Shown piece after piece: positions 16,806 through 26,588 of a stretch of 64,000 nucleotides of DNA. Each line of letters begins with the position of its first letter. The stretch's first letter is position 1. This stretch comes from Taishania sp964580465 (GTDB lineage: Bacteria > Bacteroidota > Bacteroidia > Flavobacteriales_D > Crocinitomicaceae): contig CAZOKJ010000008.1 in NCBI GenBank assembly GCA_964580465.1, forward strand, positions 13,926 to 77,925, in the 5' to 3' direction. Both the position numbers and the translations under genes were made by a program. The notes below the pieces were generated by a model. The model had not been told where the DNA came from and searched no databases. It worked only from the letters and a program-made list of their open reading frames with translations.

Positions 16806-17818
16806 TAAAGCAAGCGGTACAAAGTGTGTTTAATTGGTTGATGGTGATGAAAATTACCAAAGGACAATGCTATGCTTTTTTAATTGCCTTTTTTCTAAGT
16901 CCTTTGATCTATGCACAAGAATTGTCTGCTACGTTAAATCACCAACGAGTACAATTGGGTGAACCTGTTGAATTAAAAATGGTTGCGAAACTAGCTCCCA
17001 ACAGTAAAATATCATTTGAACCTGCGCAACACGAATTAACGGCTTTTATTAGACAATCTCAAGTCAATGAAAAGTCGATTTCCTTAGAGTTGACACAAGC
17101 TTTTTCAGATACTACTTTACGTGTTAACAATGAATATACTTGGGTTGGTTACTATCATTTTATAGCGTGGGATACTGGGAGAATCGTTATTCCTATGCAA
17201 CACATTGTTATCAACGATTCTACCTTTTTATTCAACGAAGTCAATTTCACTGTGAGTGGACAGACTGTGGGTGTTAAAGATGAACTATTCGATATTGAAG
17301 AAGGTTTTTCAGTAGTGCCAGAACCTCTTTCGATAAAAGAAGTGTTAATGCAATACGGTGTTTACATTGGAATTGGATTGTTAGCAGTAGGTTTAGCGCT
17401 TTGGTATTGGAAGAAAAAGAAGGATAAAAAACAACGACCAGTGAAGGCACTTTCTTTAAAGGAGCGTACTCTTTTTGCCATTACAGAGTTGGAAAAACAA
17501 CGTTTGTGGGAAAAAAACAAGTTGAAACAGCATTACACAGAGTTATCACACATTATTCGATCTTATTTATCAAGTCGTTATCAATTAAATTTGTTAGAAC
17601 GAACAACGTTTGAAACCAAGACTTTGTTACAACAAACAGATATGTCTGTAAACGCTATTCAAACAACAATGGAATTGCTTTCACAAGCAGATATGGTCAA
17701 ATTTGCGAATGCAACAATAGATGAAACGATTATTCGAGCAATTTCTGAAAAAGCTATTCAATTAGTGATTGAAACAAGTCCATTTGAGTTAACAGCAATA
17801 AATGAAGAAGAAGCATGA
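16802..17818 (+). CDS. BatD-like membrane protein of the Bat operon
   Basis: A 338-residue protein with an N-terminal signal or anchor segment (ends near LIYAQE, about residue 39), an Ig-like periplasmic region (about 40-160), one membrane helix near 180-200 followed by WKKKKDKK, and a helical cytoplasmic tail. This topology is a short version of BatD, encoded at the end of the same operon. It overlaps DUF58 and batA by ATGA at both ends, so it is translationally coupled. Bacteroidota Bat operons often have such an extra gene between DUF58 and batA. The exact role is unknown. Confidence 0.8.
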   Translation: MIKQAVQSVFNWLMVMKITKGQCYAFLIAFFLSPLIYAQELSATLNHQRVQLGEPVELKMVAKLAPNSKISFEPAQHELTAFIRQSQVNEKSISLELTQAFSDTTLRVNNEYTWVGYYHFIAWDTGRIVIPMQHIVINDSTFLFNEVNFTVSGQTVGVKDELFDIEEGFSVVPEPLSIKEVLMQYGVYIGIGLLAVGLALWYWKKKKDKKQRPVKALSLKERTLFAITELEKQRLWEKNKLKQHYTELSHIIRSYLSSRYQLNLLERTTFETKTLLQQTDMSVNAIQTTMELLSQADMVKFANATIDETIIRAISEKAIQLVIETSPFELTAINEEEA

Positions 17819-18849
17819 TGTTATCATTAAATATCCGTTTTTGGGAATATGATTTCTTTGCTCCACAATGGTTGTGGCTTGCGTTGCTGACTCCTATGGT
17901 ATGGTTATTGTTAGCTCGTGCAGAAAAAAAACACAGTGGAGAATTGAAGTTTACTGGAACAAATACGCAGCAACAATTACTCGCTTCTAAACGCATTGTG
18001 TTGATTCGCCAAGGTATTATTTTATTGTTAGCATTTTTACCTTTTTTCTTAGCAATTGCAATGGCAAAACCATACAATTGGAATGATCACATTACAAGTA
18101 ATAAAGACTACAAAGATGGAATCGACATTATATTGACAATAGACATTTCTGGTTCTATGCTGGAAATGGATTTTAAACCTAATCGAATTGAGGCAGCAAA
18201 AGCTGTGGCAAAAGAATTTGTGGATGGTAGAAATGGCGATCGAATAGGTTTAGTGGCCTTTGCTGGTGAAGCGTACACAGCCTGTCCAGCAACCTTGGAT
18301 TACAACGTATTGAAAAAGCAAATTGATGCTTTGGATTGCTATGCAAATATTGAAGGAGGTACCGCAATTGGCGTTGGTTTAGGAACAGCCGTAACGCGTT
18401 TACGAAATGACAGCATTCCTTCAAGAGTCATTATCCTTTTAACGGATGGGAGTAACAACGCTGGAGCAATTTCCCCGGATGAGGCAGCAGACTTAGCTGT
18501 TGCTAAAAATGTGCGCGTTTATACCATTGGAGTAGGAGCACCAACTGGCTCTACTGTTACAGTGAACACTCCTTTTGGGTCAATGCAACGACCTGTAGAT
18601 GCAGATTTGGATGAGACTACGCTAAAAAATATCGCTACTAAAACAGGAGCAAAGTATTTTAGAGCAACAGATAATGAAAGTTTAAAGGCTATTTATGCCG
18701 AAATTGAACAAATGGAAAAACGCAAGATGATTGACCGACATTTTCAATCTGAACCACCTGCGATGCCTTTGTCTTTTCTACAAGTAGCTTTGTTATTAGC
18801 TGTAATTGGCTGGGTGGCGCCACGAATTTTATTCAAACAACATGACTAA
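17815..18849 (+). CDS. batA: BatA, VWA-domain membrane protein
   Basis: A 344-residue protein with two N-terminal membrane segments (about 17-35 and 62-82), a VWA domain with the MIDAS motif DISGSM (about 109-114) and TDGSNNAG, and a C-terminal membrane helix. BatA-E complexes were linked to aerotolerance in Bacteroides and to envelope stress in Leptospira and Francisella relatives. It overlaps batB by 8 bases. Confidence 0.93.
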   Translation: MMLSLNIRFWEYDFFAPQWLWLALLTPMVWLLLARAEKKHSGELKFTGTNTQQQLLASKRIVLIRQGIILLLAFLPFFLAIAMAKPYNWNDHITSNKDYKDGIDIILTIDISGSMLEMDFKPNRIEAAKAVAKEFVDGRNGDRIGLVAFAGEAYTACPATLDYNVLKKQIDALDCYANIEGGTAIGVGLGTAVTRLRNDSIPSRVIILLTDGSNNAGAISPDEAADLAVAKNVRVYTIGVGAPTGSTVTVNTPFGSMQRPVDADLDETTLKNIATKTGAKYFRATDNESLKAIYAEIEQMEKRKMIDRHFQSEPPAMPLSFLQVALLLAVIGWVAPRILFKQHD

Positions 18850-19990
18850 ATGGAAGTTGACATATCAAGTTAAGCGCCTGTTAATATTAATGTTAGCGTG
18901 GGAACTACTGTTTTGGGTGGCAATTTTTCTGTTTTTCGAATTTGGATTATTGGTTACTTCATCAGGAAAAGGAGCATTGATTTTTCAAACCGAAGAACAA
19001 TTGTTCTGGTTGTGGTTGCTTGTGCCTGTAGCGGGTGTATTTGTTTACAATTTGATGCAAAGAGAACAAATCAGTACCTTATTCACAACAAAAAATGGAA
19101 CGATTGTTTTTAAAGGAGAAGTAACAACCAGTGCTTTTATTCCTTATTTCCTGTTTAGAAATGCCTTAGTATTCCTTATTTTTGCCATGGCACAACCTGC
19201 TTTTGGAACGAAAAAGGTTGCGGGAACAACACAAAGCATGGAGTTAGTAATAAGCTTAGATATTTCAAATTCTATGAACACCTACGATATTGATCCATCT
19301 ATTTCTCGTTTAAACATTGCTAAAAGAGCGATTAATGAATTGATTAATAAATTGGGAGGTGAGAAGATGGGAATCTCTGTTTTTGCAGGAGAAGCATCTA
19401 CCATTTTGCCTTTGACCTTGGACTATTACGCTGCAAAACTATTTGTGAATGATATTGAGACCAACATGATGAGTAATCAAGGTACCAATATAAAAGCAGC
19501 CCTAGAAGATGCACGTGCGATGTTCTCTGAGGATAAGAAATTAAGTAAAGCGGTAATTTTAGTAACAGATGGTGAAAACCATGATGAAGATCCTTCGGAA
19601 GTTTTAAAAGCATACAGAGAGCAAGGAATACAATTAGCTATCTTAGGAATAGGAACAGCAAAAGGTGGATTGGTTCCAGCTGACCCTGAACGACCAGAAC
19701 GGGGTTATAAAAAGACAGCTATTGGAGAAAGTGTTCACTCGAAGTTGAACGCTTCTATGCTTAAACAATTAGCTGATGAAGCTGGAGGAATAGCAATCAT
19801 TAGTGAGTCTGCTTTTCCAGATTTACGTTCCATTATGACAAAATTGAGTCAAATGAAACGAGAAAACGTAGCAGGTGTGGATTTTGAGGTCAAGGAACAA
19901 CGATATCAATGGCCTTTAATGGTGTCTATATTATTTTTTATGGCGTATTTCTTGTGGGTAGCAAACGCATTTTATTTAAAAAGAAAGTGA
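18842..19990 (+). CDS. batB: BatB, VWA-domain membrane protein
   Basis: A protein of about 382 residues from the ATG at 18842, which overlaps the end of batA; an upstream in-frame ATG at 18806 lies inside batA and is less likely. It has N-terminal membrane segments, a VWA domain with a variant MIDAS DISNSM and TDGENHDED, and a C-terminal membrane helix. It is the paralogue and likely partner of BatA. Its stop overlaps the batC start (TGATG). Confidence 0.92.
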   Translation: MTKWKLTYQVKRLLILMLAWELLFWVAIFLFFEFGLLVTSSGKGALIFQTEEQLFWLWLLVPVAGVFVYNLMQREQISTLFTTKNGTIVFKGEVTTSAFIPYFLFRNALVFLIFAMAQPAFGTKKVAGTTQSMELVISLDISNSMNTYDIDPSISRLNIAKRAINELINKLGGEKMGISVFAGEASTILPLTLDYYAAKLFVNDIETNMMSNQGTNIKAALEDARAMFSEDKKLSKAVILVTDGENHDEDPSEVLKAYREQGIQLAILGIGTAKGGLVPADPERPERGYKKTAIGESVHSKLNASMLKQLADEAGGIAIISESAFPDLRSIMTKLSQMKRENVAGVDFEVKEQRYQWPLMVSILFFMAYFLWVANAFYLKRK

Positions 19991-20748
19991 TGATGAAGGT
20001 GCAATACATATTGAATGGTTTACTCATGGCATTTTTGCTGATGACTGCTCCTTCTTTATTCGCACAGGAATGGCGCGATTCTTTAAATGCAGCTCGTCAG
20101 TATTACCAAAAACAAGAGTATGGTAAAGCCTTGGAGAAATTGCAATCTGCACAGAAAAAAGCTCCTGAAGGCGTCGATTTGTCTAAAGAATTAGGTCAAT
20201 CTGCTTATCGTAATTTGCAATTCAAAGAAGCTGAAGAGTTGTATAAACACAATGCAGAAGCGGCTAAATCAAAAGAAGAAAAAGCAAAAGCATACCACAA
20301 TTTGGGGAATAGTTTAATGCAACAAAAAAAATACAGTGATGCTATTGACGCTTACAAGGAATCATTGCGCAACAATCCATCAAATGATAAAACACGTCAT
20401 AATTTAACAGAGGCAATGCGTCAAAGAGAAGAGCAAAAGCAACAGCAGAATAAAAATAATCAGCAGCAGAATAATCAAAACAATAATAATCAACAGAAAA
20501 ATAACAATAATAACCAACAACAAAATAAGAATCAACAGCAACAGCAAAATAACAATCAGCATCAACAGAATAACGAAGGACAAAACAAAGAAGATCAACA
20601 GCAAAATCAAGATAAAGGTAGTTCTAAACTACACGATAAAGCAGTAGAAAAAAAGTTGGATGATTTAATGAAACAAGAAGCTGCTACCAAACGAAAAATG
20701 GGAGAAAAGCAAGGAACATCATTAAATAAATCAGGAAAAGATTGGTAA
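19990..20748 (+). CDS. batC: BatC, TPR protein with Gln/Asn-rich tail
   Basis: A protein of about 252 residues. The signal peptide ends near LFAQ. Three or so TPR repeats follow (the clearest is AYHNLGNSLMQQKKYSDAIDAY), then a low-complexity Gln/Asn-rich tract of about 65 residues (DNA about 20430-20620) and a charged C-terminus. The TPRs probably bridge BatA/BatB. The start is taken at 19990, where TGATG overlaps the batB stop; an in-frame ATG at 19909 lies inside batB. Confidence 0.88.
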   Translation: MMKVQYILNGLLMAFLLMTAPSLFAQEWRDSLNAARQYYQKQEYGKALEKLQSAQKKAPEGVDLSKELGQSAYRNLQFKEAEELYKHNAEAAKSKEEKAKAYHNLGNSLMQQKKYSDAIDAYKESLRNNPSNDKTRHNLTEAMRQREEQKQQQNKNNQQQNNQNNNNQQKNNNNNQQQNKNQQQQQNNNQHQQNNEGQNKEDQQQNQDKGSSKLHDKAVEKKLDDLMKQEAATKRKMGEKQGTSLNKSGKDW

Positions 20749-22457
20749 TGAAACAGTTTATTTTACATAGCATTTTTATTTTCCTCGTAAGTACCGCGTG
20801 GAATCAAAAAGCAAAGGTTCAGTTAATTGTAGAACCTGAAATAGTTGGCGTGAATCAATTGATGAATATTACCATTAAATCAAATGTAGATGGTGATGTG
20901 GTCGAAAATTTGCCTTCCAACTTTATACGACATCAAGGAATGCATACGCAATCATCGTATGTACAAGACTTGAATACTGGTAAAATGGAGCAAGAACACA
21001 TTGTCGTGTTTTCTGGTTTGTTTAATAAAGCTGGGAAATACCAAATTGGTCCTTTTTATGTGAAATATGGAAATAAAACGTACACTTCAAATACCGTAAA
21101 AGTAGAAGTTTTGGCCAATTCAGTTCAGTCAAGTCCTGATGCGATTTCTAACCGTGAATTGCGTCAACCTGCATTTGGAATCATCGAACTCTCTTCTCAA
21201 AAAGTGTATGAAGGAGAACCGGTTGTTATCTCTGGACGTGTTTACTCTAAAAAATACACAGCAGGAAGACCTATCCTTAGACAACCATTTGAAGTTCAAG
21301 GTGTAGTAGATTTCTTCCCATTGCAACAAGTTGAAAATTGGGAAACACGAAAAGTGAAAGGCAATAATTATGAGAGTTTTGGATTTGAAAAGAAAGTGTT
21401 TTTCCCTGTAGGTACAAATCCAATTAACGTTCAACCTTTTGAAGTATACTTGCCTTTTAATACTATTCAAGGTTACAATGTTGTTTCTTCTTCACCTACA
21501 ATTGAGGTGATGCCTTTGCCTACAAATGCACCAAAAGAGTTCATCGGGGGAGTGGGAAATTTTACTGTAAGCTTTTCGCAAGACAAAAAACAAATCAAAC
21601 AAGGTGATATTGTTCAGGTAAAAGTTGAAGTGGAAGGTAAAGGAAATTTACATGCTATAGAAACGCCTAATTTAAAATTGGCAAGTGGCATGTCAACTTA
21701 TGGCGATGTTGAAGTAAAGGAAGATTTTATTGTCAACTCAAGCGGATGTGTTGGTAAAATGATTTATACTTATCATGTTCAAGTTACAAAAGAAGGGAAA
21801 CAGCAAATTAAACCACTAAAAATTGCTTATTTTGATCCTAAAGAGGAGATTTATAAATTTAGTGAGGCAGCTCAAGCACTTGTGTTTGAAGTGAAGGCAA
21901 ATCCTCAGTTTGAAATGGATGCCGAACAAAATGATCACAATCAAACAGAATATATTGCAACATCTAAAGATCAACCACAAGCTGAAAAGAAACAGATGAC
22001 GACTTATTTTTGGTTGGGTGTTGGTGGCGTTACTTTAGCAGCGGCTGCTTTATTACTTCTTTTTGTTCGCTCAAAACGTCGTGATGAAGAGGTGGTGACT
22101 GAGACTGTTCAGAAAAAAGAAGCTTCTGTTCAAGTGAACATTCCAGTTCATTCAATAAATGCTTATTTCGAATTCAAGAATCAAGCTTCATTTTATGGAA
22201 AAGAAGGTGTTGCGGATAAATTTTATGCAAGTTTGGAAAAAGCAGTTGTTGCTTTGATGCATTATGAATTAGCAATTCCATCGAATGAAACACTATTACG
22301 CAACGATTTGGTTCATCGCTTCTCAGAACGTTTTGGCAATAAAGCAACTGCCGTTAATGATTTACTGAATGCTTGTGATGCAGCGCGTTATGGCATGCAA
22401 GGGAATACGACTGAAATGGAACTTTTATTGACCAAATTGGAACAGATAGAAAGTTAG
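20748..22457 (+). CDS. batD: BatD, large periplasmic Bat protein with one membrane anchor
   Basis: A protein of about 569 residues, started at the ATG that overlaps the batC stop (TAATG). It has a signal peptide, several Ig-like periplasmic domains (conserved features include YEGEPVVISGRVYSKKY, quoted in part: EGEPVVISGRVYS), a membrane helix near residue 425-445 and a cytoplasmic helical tail. It is the last gene of the Bat operon. Confidence 0.9.
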   Translation: MKQFILHSIFIFLVSTAWNQKAKVQLIVEPEIVGVNQLMNITIKSNVDGDVVENLPSNFIRHQGMHTQSSYVQDLNTGKMEQEHIVVFSGLFNKAGKYQIGPFYVKYGNKTYTSNTVKVEVLANSVQSSPDAISNRELRQPAFGIIELSSQKVYEGEPVVISGRVYSKKYTAGRPILRQPFEVQGVVDFFPLQQVENWETRKVKGNNYESFGFEKKVFFPVGTNPINVQPFEVYLPFNTIQGYNVVSSSPTIEVMPLPTNAPKEFIGGVGNFTVSFSQDKKQIKQGDIVQVKVEVEGKGNLHAIETPNLKLASGMSTYGDVEVKEDFIVNSSGCVGKMIYTYHVQVTKEGKQQIKPLKIAYFDPKEEIYKFSEAAQALVFEVKANPQFEMDAEQNDHNQTEYIATSKDQPQAEKKQMTTYFWLGVGGVTLAAAALLLLFVRSKRRDEEVVTETVQKKEASVQVNIPVHSINAYFEFKNQASFYGKEGVADKFYASLEKAVVALMHYELAIPSNETLLRNDLVHRFSERFGNKATAVNDLLNACDAARYGMQGNTTEMELLLTKLEQIES

Positions 22458-22464
22458 TTTTAGC

Positions 22465-23250
22465 TTATTTCACGCTTATTTCACGCGTTCTCACTGTTTG
22501 ATGGATGAGGTAATAATCGCGTGTGTCGATAACCTTATGGTCGTATTTCAACCCTATGATTTGCGCAGTAGCTTTACCTGCTCCTAAAGTGCTCAATTCT
22601 TCCGATGAAAATGTGTGATTGGTATTATTTGCAGCAATTAAACGTTGAACACTTCCTTTTTGTCCAACAATACGTAGATAAACGGAGTCAGCATTTGATA
22701 ATTGGTTCGTAGTAATTGTATATTCTTTACCTAATTCAATATTTCCAGAAGTGATTGCAGTTACAGTAGCAAATTCTAGGGTAGAATTAAGCGTAAATGA
22801 TGGCCAAGTACCTCCAGTACTTGACCAATTTTGTTGCGAATTGTATGCTATGCCTGTTGGAGTATCCGATGAAGGCAAGTATTGATAAACAGCATTGCTA
22901 TTAATTGAAAGGTTTTGATTGTTGGCATTTAATGTACCAGTTGACACAAAAGAAATCCCTCCATTTTCACTAAATACAGCTGTTGCAGTACCAATGGTTT
23001 TATCTACGACGCCGTTTGCTGTGTTTTCTGTTTTTTGAGTTTTAATGGCAATTAGTGCTGCATATGTACCAGTAAAACTAGGAACATAGTTAGGAGCAGT
23101 TGGATAAGAACCTATGCTGCATGAACCATCATCTTTTGTAGCTTCTATGCTATAATTAGAAGCAGTGGGGTTGGTGCAACCTTTCTTTTTACAGGAAACA
23201 AAACCTGTACTTGCCAATAAACTTAAAAAAACAAAATGAGTTATTTTCAT
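22465..23250 (-). CDS. Putative lipoprotein with a Cys-loop DDGSC motif
   Basis: A 261-residue protein with a lipoprotein signal peptide (TGFVSC, lipid Cys at about residue 20). It is followed by GCTNPTASNYSIEATKDDGS and a Cys, the Asn-Tyr/Asp-Asp-Gly repeat unit widespread in secreted Bacteroidota proteins. The rest is beta-rich and unrecognised. It starts 25 bases after the GT9 gene, as the last gene of the minus-strand run, and converges on batD with a seven-base gap. Confidence 0.75.
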   Translation of the reverse strand: MKITHFVFLSLLASTGFVSCKKKGCTNPTASNYSIEATKDDGSCSIGSYPTAPNYVPSFTGTYAALIAIKTQKTENTANGVVDKTIGTATAVFSENGGISFVSTGTLNANNQNLSINSNAVYQYLPSSDTPTGIAYNSQQNWSSTGGTWPSFTLNSTLEFATVTAITSGNIELGKEYTITTNQLSNADSVYLRIVGQKGSVQRLIAANNTNHTFSSEELSTLGAGKATAQIIGLKYDHKVIDTRDYYLIHQTVRTREISVK

Positions 23251-23275
23251 TGTAGAACAATTTGAGCTAGTAAAG

Positions 23276-24295
23276 TTAATGAATTAATTGTTCAATAACA
23301 GTATCAACAGAAATGTTTTCAATGCAATGACATACTTTTCCTTTGGCACATTTTTCACATTTTTCATCAAAAACTAAGTAATGTGCATTTTTTCCAATCG
23401 CATGCCATCTGCCCGGATGGATTGGTTTTCTGTTGCTGTATAAACCAATAGCCTTAACCTCTAAGGTAGCCGCGATGTGCAATGGACCTGTAGAGCATGC
23501 AACTAATCCTTTTGATTGTTGAATAAAAGCAGCAAATTGTTCAAGTGAAAATAGTCCAGTTGTGTCTAAAATTTGTTCGCCATTTGGCAAAAAACCTCTG
23601 AATTTACTTCCTTCACCGTCTGTTCCAGAAAAAGCAACGGCGTAGTTGAGTTTGTTTAATCGTTTAGCAAGTTCAACGTATTTTTCAATTGGCCATTCTA
23701 ATGCACTTCCTTGAGATTTTGGATGTAAAATAACGTAATTAGGATACTTCTGAGTGAATTCAACTACTTTCGCAGGTAATTCAATTGGTGCAATGGTGTA
23801 ATTCTTTGTCGATTCGATGAGTGTTTCAATACTAGGAGTATGTTTGTATCCAAATGGACTTAACAATTCGAAGTTTAATTGAGCCTCGTGTTTATCCGAA
23901 TTTTTACGAGTGAAATTGACGCGATAGTTGCAAGTTAGTAAATGATAAGCTCTGTGAGAAGTACCTACTCGATATGGAATACCTACTTTTTTAGCTAAAG
24001 AAGCAATTTCTTTATCTGGAAAAACATGTAGAATAACATCGGCATTGATTTCTCTAAATTTAGCTATTTTATTAACAGTTGGCAGGCTTTCAAACTCACT
24101 CCAATTCACTATTTCATCTACACTTTTGTAGTTCTTTAAAATAGGTAAAGTGTAAGATTTTCCTAAAAAGATAAGTGTTGCATTGGGATAATTTTCTTTG
24201 ATCCATGAACATAAGGGCAATGTCAAAATAACATCTCCAATGCTATCTGTCCTTGAAATGAGAACACGTTTGTTTGATAAATCAATTTTTTTCAT
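23276..24295 (-). CDS. Glycosyltransferase family 9 (heptosyltransferase-like)
   Basis: A 339-residue GT-B enzyme. It has the N-terminal RTDSIGDVILTLPL and the nucleotide-sugar site STGPLHIAATLEVKAIGLY typical of GT9, as in WaaC/WaaF. A cysteine cluster CEKCAKGKVCHC is found near the C-terminus, as in several GT9 members. It probably adds a heptose or related sugar to the LPS core. It overlaps the GT2 gene by 14 bases, so the two form a small LPS-core pair. Confidence 0.88.
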   Translation of the reverse strand: MKKIDLSNKRVLISRTDSIGDVILTLPLCSWIKENYPNATLIFLGKSYTLPILKNYKSVDEIVNWSEFESLPTVNKIAKFREINADVILHVFPDKEIASLAKKVGIPYRVGTSHRAYHLLTCNYRVNFTRKNSDKHEAQLNFELLSPFGYKHTPSIETLIESTKNYTIAPIELPAKVVEFTQKYPNYVILHPKSQGSALEWPIEKYVELAKRLNKLNYAVAFSGTDGEGSKFRGFLPNGEQILDTTGLFSLEQFAAFIQQSKGLVACSTGPLHIAATLEVKAIGLYSNRKPIHPGRWHAIGKNAHYLVFDEKCEKCAKGKVCHCIENISVDTVIEQLIH

Positions 24296-25037
24296 GGTTT
24301 AATCTTCTTAATTCTTTGTATTTAAAAACATTTGATTTTGCACTAATTAATGCGATTTTCAATCCCATTTTACCATCTAAAAAGCCTTTTTTAATAAAAT
24401 ACATTCCAATAAAGCGACCAACAGCACTTAAGTAAGGTTTGCAAAATGAAGCTTTTTTTCCAGCAGCATGGAATTTTTGAGCAGTCAAAGCAGAGTAGTT
24501 GTCAGCTCTTTTTCGATGGTCTTCAAATGAAGTATAAGAATAATGGTACAAGTGTCCATGAAGTAGTTTGACAGGTAAGTGAGAAGGGTAACTCAGTGTT
24601 TCGTGCACAAATTCGCCTTCCCATTTGCTTCCTTCTTTTGGAAATAATCTGATTTTTATATCTGGGTACCATCCTGAATGCTTGATCCAAGTTCCCATGT
24701 AATTGGTTAAACGATTGAGTGAATACACGCCAGCTAATCCTTGTTTTTTTTCTTTTAAAATGGCATTTATTAACTCTTCGCTTAATTCCTCATCAGCATC
24801 AAGTGATAAGATGTATTCACATGATGTTAATTCATTCAAGTAATTTTTAGCCTTTGCATAGCCCATCCATTCTTTTTGCTCGAAACGTACGCCTAATTGT
24901 TGACATATTTCAGGTGTTTTATCGCTAGAGAATGAATCCAACACAATGATTTCATCTGCAACTTTTTGCAACGAACGAATGCAACGTTCAATATTGCCTT
25001 CCTCATTAAACGTGATGATTGCTGCAGCGATTTTCAT
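24282..25037 (-). CDS. Glycosyltransferase family 2 (WaaE/KdtX-like)
   Basis: A 251-residue GT-A enzyme with ITFNEEGNIERCI at the N-terminus and the DxD region LSLDADEELSEEL. The length and the GWYPD..RLF pattern resemble WaaE-type beta-1,4-glucosyltransferases of LPS core assembly. It overlaps the GT9 gene. Confidence 0.87.
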   Translation of the reverse strand: MKIAAAIITFNEEGNIERCIRSLQKVADEIIVLDSFSSDKTPEICQQLGVRFEQKEWMGYAKAKNYLNELTSCEYILSLDADEELSEELINAILKEKKQGLAGVYSLNRLTNYMGTWIKHSGWYPDIKIRLFPKEGSKWEGEFVHETLSYPSHLPVKLLHGHLYHYSYTSFEDHRKRADNYSALTAQKFHAAGKKASFCKPYLSAVGRFIGMYFIKKGFLDGKMGLKIALISAKSNVFKYKELRRLNHEKN

Positions 25038-25058
25038 AACAAAAAGATATTAATGTTG

Positions 25059-26579
25059 TTACCTAACTCTCAGCTTTTGTCCTAAGCTAATACGTTCAAT
25101 GTTTACACCAGGGTTCAACTTTCTTAATTGGCTGATTGATTTGCCATGGCGCTGTGCAATACTACTAAAAGTATCTCCTTTCTTTATGATATAGTACTTC
25201 GCCTCTTGAGCAGGAGCCTTAACTGGAGTTGTTTCTTGCACAGTTGCACCTTTAGCACTCTCAATTTTCAATCGTTGACCTGCATAGATATTGGTTGAAT
25301 GAAGCCCATTTAATACCATAATCTTGTTAACAGATGTGCCATAACGTGTTGCGATACTTGCTAAGGTTTCTCCATTTTGTACTTTGTGATAAAATGTATT
25401 TCCTGCTTCAGTAGAACCAGGACTTTCTACATTGGTATTGTCGATTGTAGAATCAGCTACGCTATTGGTAGAATCAGAAAGTGTTGTACGGTCTATCGTT
25501 GGTGGAGTTACTTTAATAGGATTAAAAATACTTGTTTCTAATTGATACAATGAATCTTCTAACGTAACTAACTTTCCAATGTGCTTAATAGGCCCGTATA
25601 TGCATTGTTTTGGAGAAGTTTCTGGGATGTAATTTTTCTTATAAACAGGGTTCAAACTGCCAATTTCCGCTTCGTTCCAACCGATTAACTTTTCTATCGT
25701 TGACATGTGTACACCTTGTTTCAAACAGATAGAATCCATTTGAGCATAATGAATGGGTGCTTCTGCTGGGATGATGTTGTGCTCTGCGTGATAAGTCAAC
25801 AAGTACGTTGCAGCAATAAAATTGGGTACATATCCTTGTGTTTCTCTTGGTAAGAAAGGTCTCACTTCCCAATAGGTTGTTTTATTACCAGATCGACGAA
25901 TGGCTTTATTGACATTTCCTGGTCCAGCGTTGTATGCCGCTAATGCCAAGTTCCAGTCGCCATACATGTTGTGCAATTGTTTCAAGTAGCGACAAGCAGC
26001 TTCAGTCGATTTTTCAGGATCCATACGCTCGTCTATGTACGAGTTTTCCGATAGTCCATACATTTTGCCTGTTCCGTACATGAATTGCCACAAACCAGTA
26101 GCTCCCGCACGTGATTTCACTTGTGGACGCAAACCACTTTCAATTACACTTAAGTATTTTAACTCTAAAGGCAAGCCGTGCTCTGCTAATTTTGCTTCGA
26201 ATAAATCAAAATAAAGACGTGAACGTCCAAGTACAATGCGAGCAAAACCTCTTCTTTGTTTTACAAAAAAACGAATTGTTGACAAGGTCGCTTCATTGCA
26301 CTCTAATTTAAACGGAGTCAATTTATTGATTTCTTTTAATCGTTGACAATAAACATCATCTGAAAATTCTACTACCTGACCATCTGCATAGTTAAAAGAA
26401 GCAATGACAGCCTCGTAAGTACTGTTTTGCTTTTGCGCATATTCAGCGTAGAATAAATCCAACGATTGTTCAACAACATTTGCAAATTGATCACCACTTA
26501 ATACAGTTGGCTTCGGTTTAAGTTGAGCTAAACTCAAGAAGACATTAACGATGAATAAAGATGTAATCAATAAACGCAT
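25059..26579 (-). CDS. mltD: MltD-like lytic transglycosylase with two LysM domains
   Basis: A protein of about 506 residues. A signal peptide is followed by an SLT domain with catalytic Glu in VIESGLRP and the GATGLWQFMYGTGKMYGL region. Two C-terminal LysM domains (HKVQNGETLASIATRYG and YIIKKGDTFSSIAQRHG) bind peptidoglycan. It cleaves glycan strands to 1,6-anhydro products. The ATG at 26579 is preferred over an in-frame TTG at 26585. Confidence 0.92.
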   Translation of the reverse strand: MRLLITSLFIVNVFLSLAQLKPKPTVLSGDQFANVVEQSLDLFYAEYAQKQNSTYEAVIASFNYADGQVVEFSDDVYCQRLKEINKLTPFKLECNEATLSTIRFFVKQRRGFARIVLGRSRLYFDLFEAKLAEHGLPLELKYLSVIESGLRPQVKSRAGATGLWQFMYGTGKMYGLSENSYIDERMDPEKSTEAACRYLKQLHNMYGDWNLALAAYNAGPGNVNKAIRRSGNKTTYWEVRPFLPRETQGYVPNFIAATYLLTYHAEHNIIPAEAPIHYAQMDSICLKQGVHMSTIEKLIGWNEAEIGSLNPVYKKNYIPETSPKQCIYGPIKHIGKLVTLEDSLYQLETSIFNPIKVTPPTIDRTTLSDSTNSVADSTIDNTNVESPGSTEAGNTFYHKVQNGETLASIATRYGTSVNKIMVLNGLHSTNIYAGQRLKIESAKGATVQETTPVKAPAQEAKYYIIKKGDTFSSIAQRHGKSISQLRKLNPGVNIERISLGQKLRVR

Positions 26580-26588
26580 AAGCAAGAA

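Noticed and set aside
20404..20610. 68-codon minus-strand ORF of Leu/Ile
   Set aside because: Antisense of the Gln/Asn-rich tract of batC.
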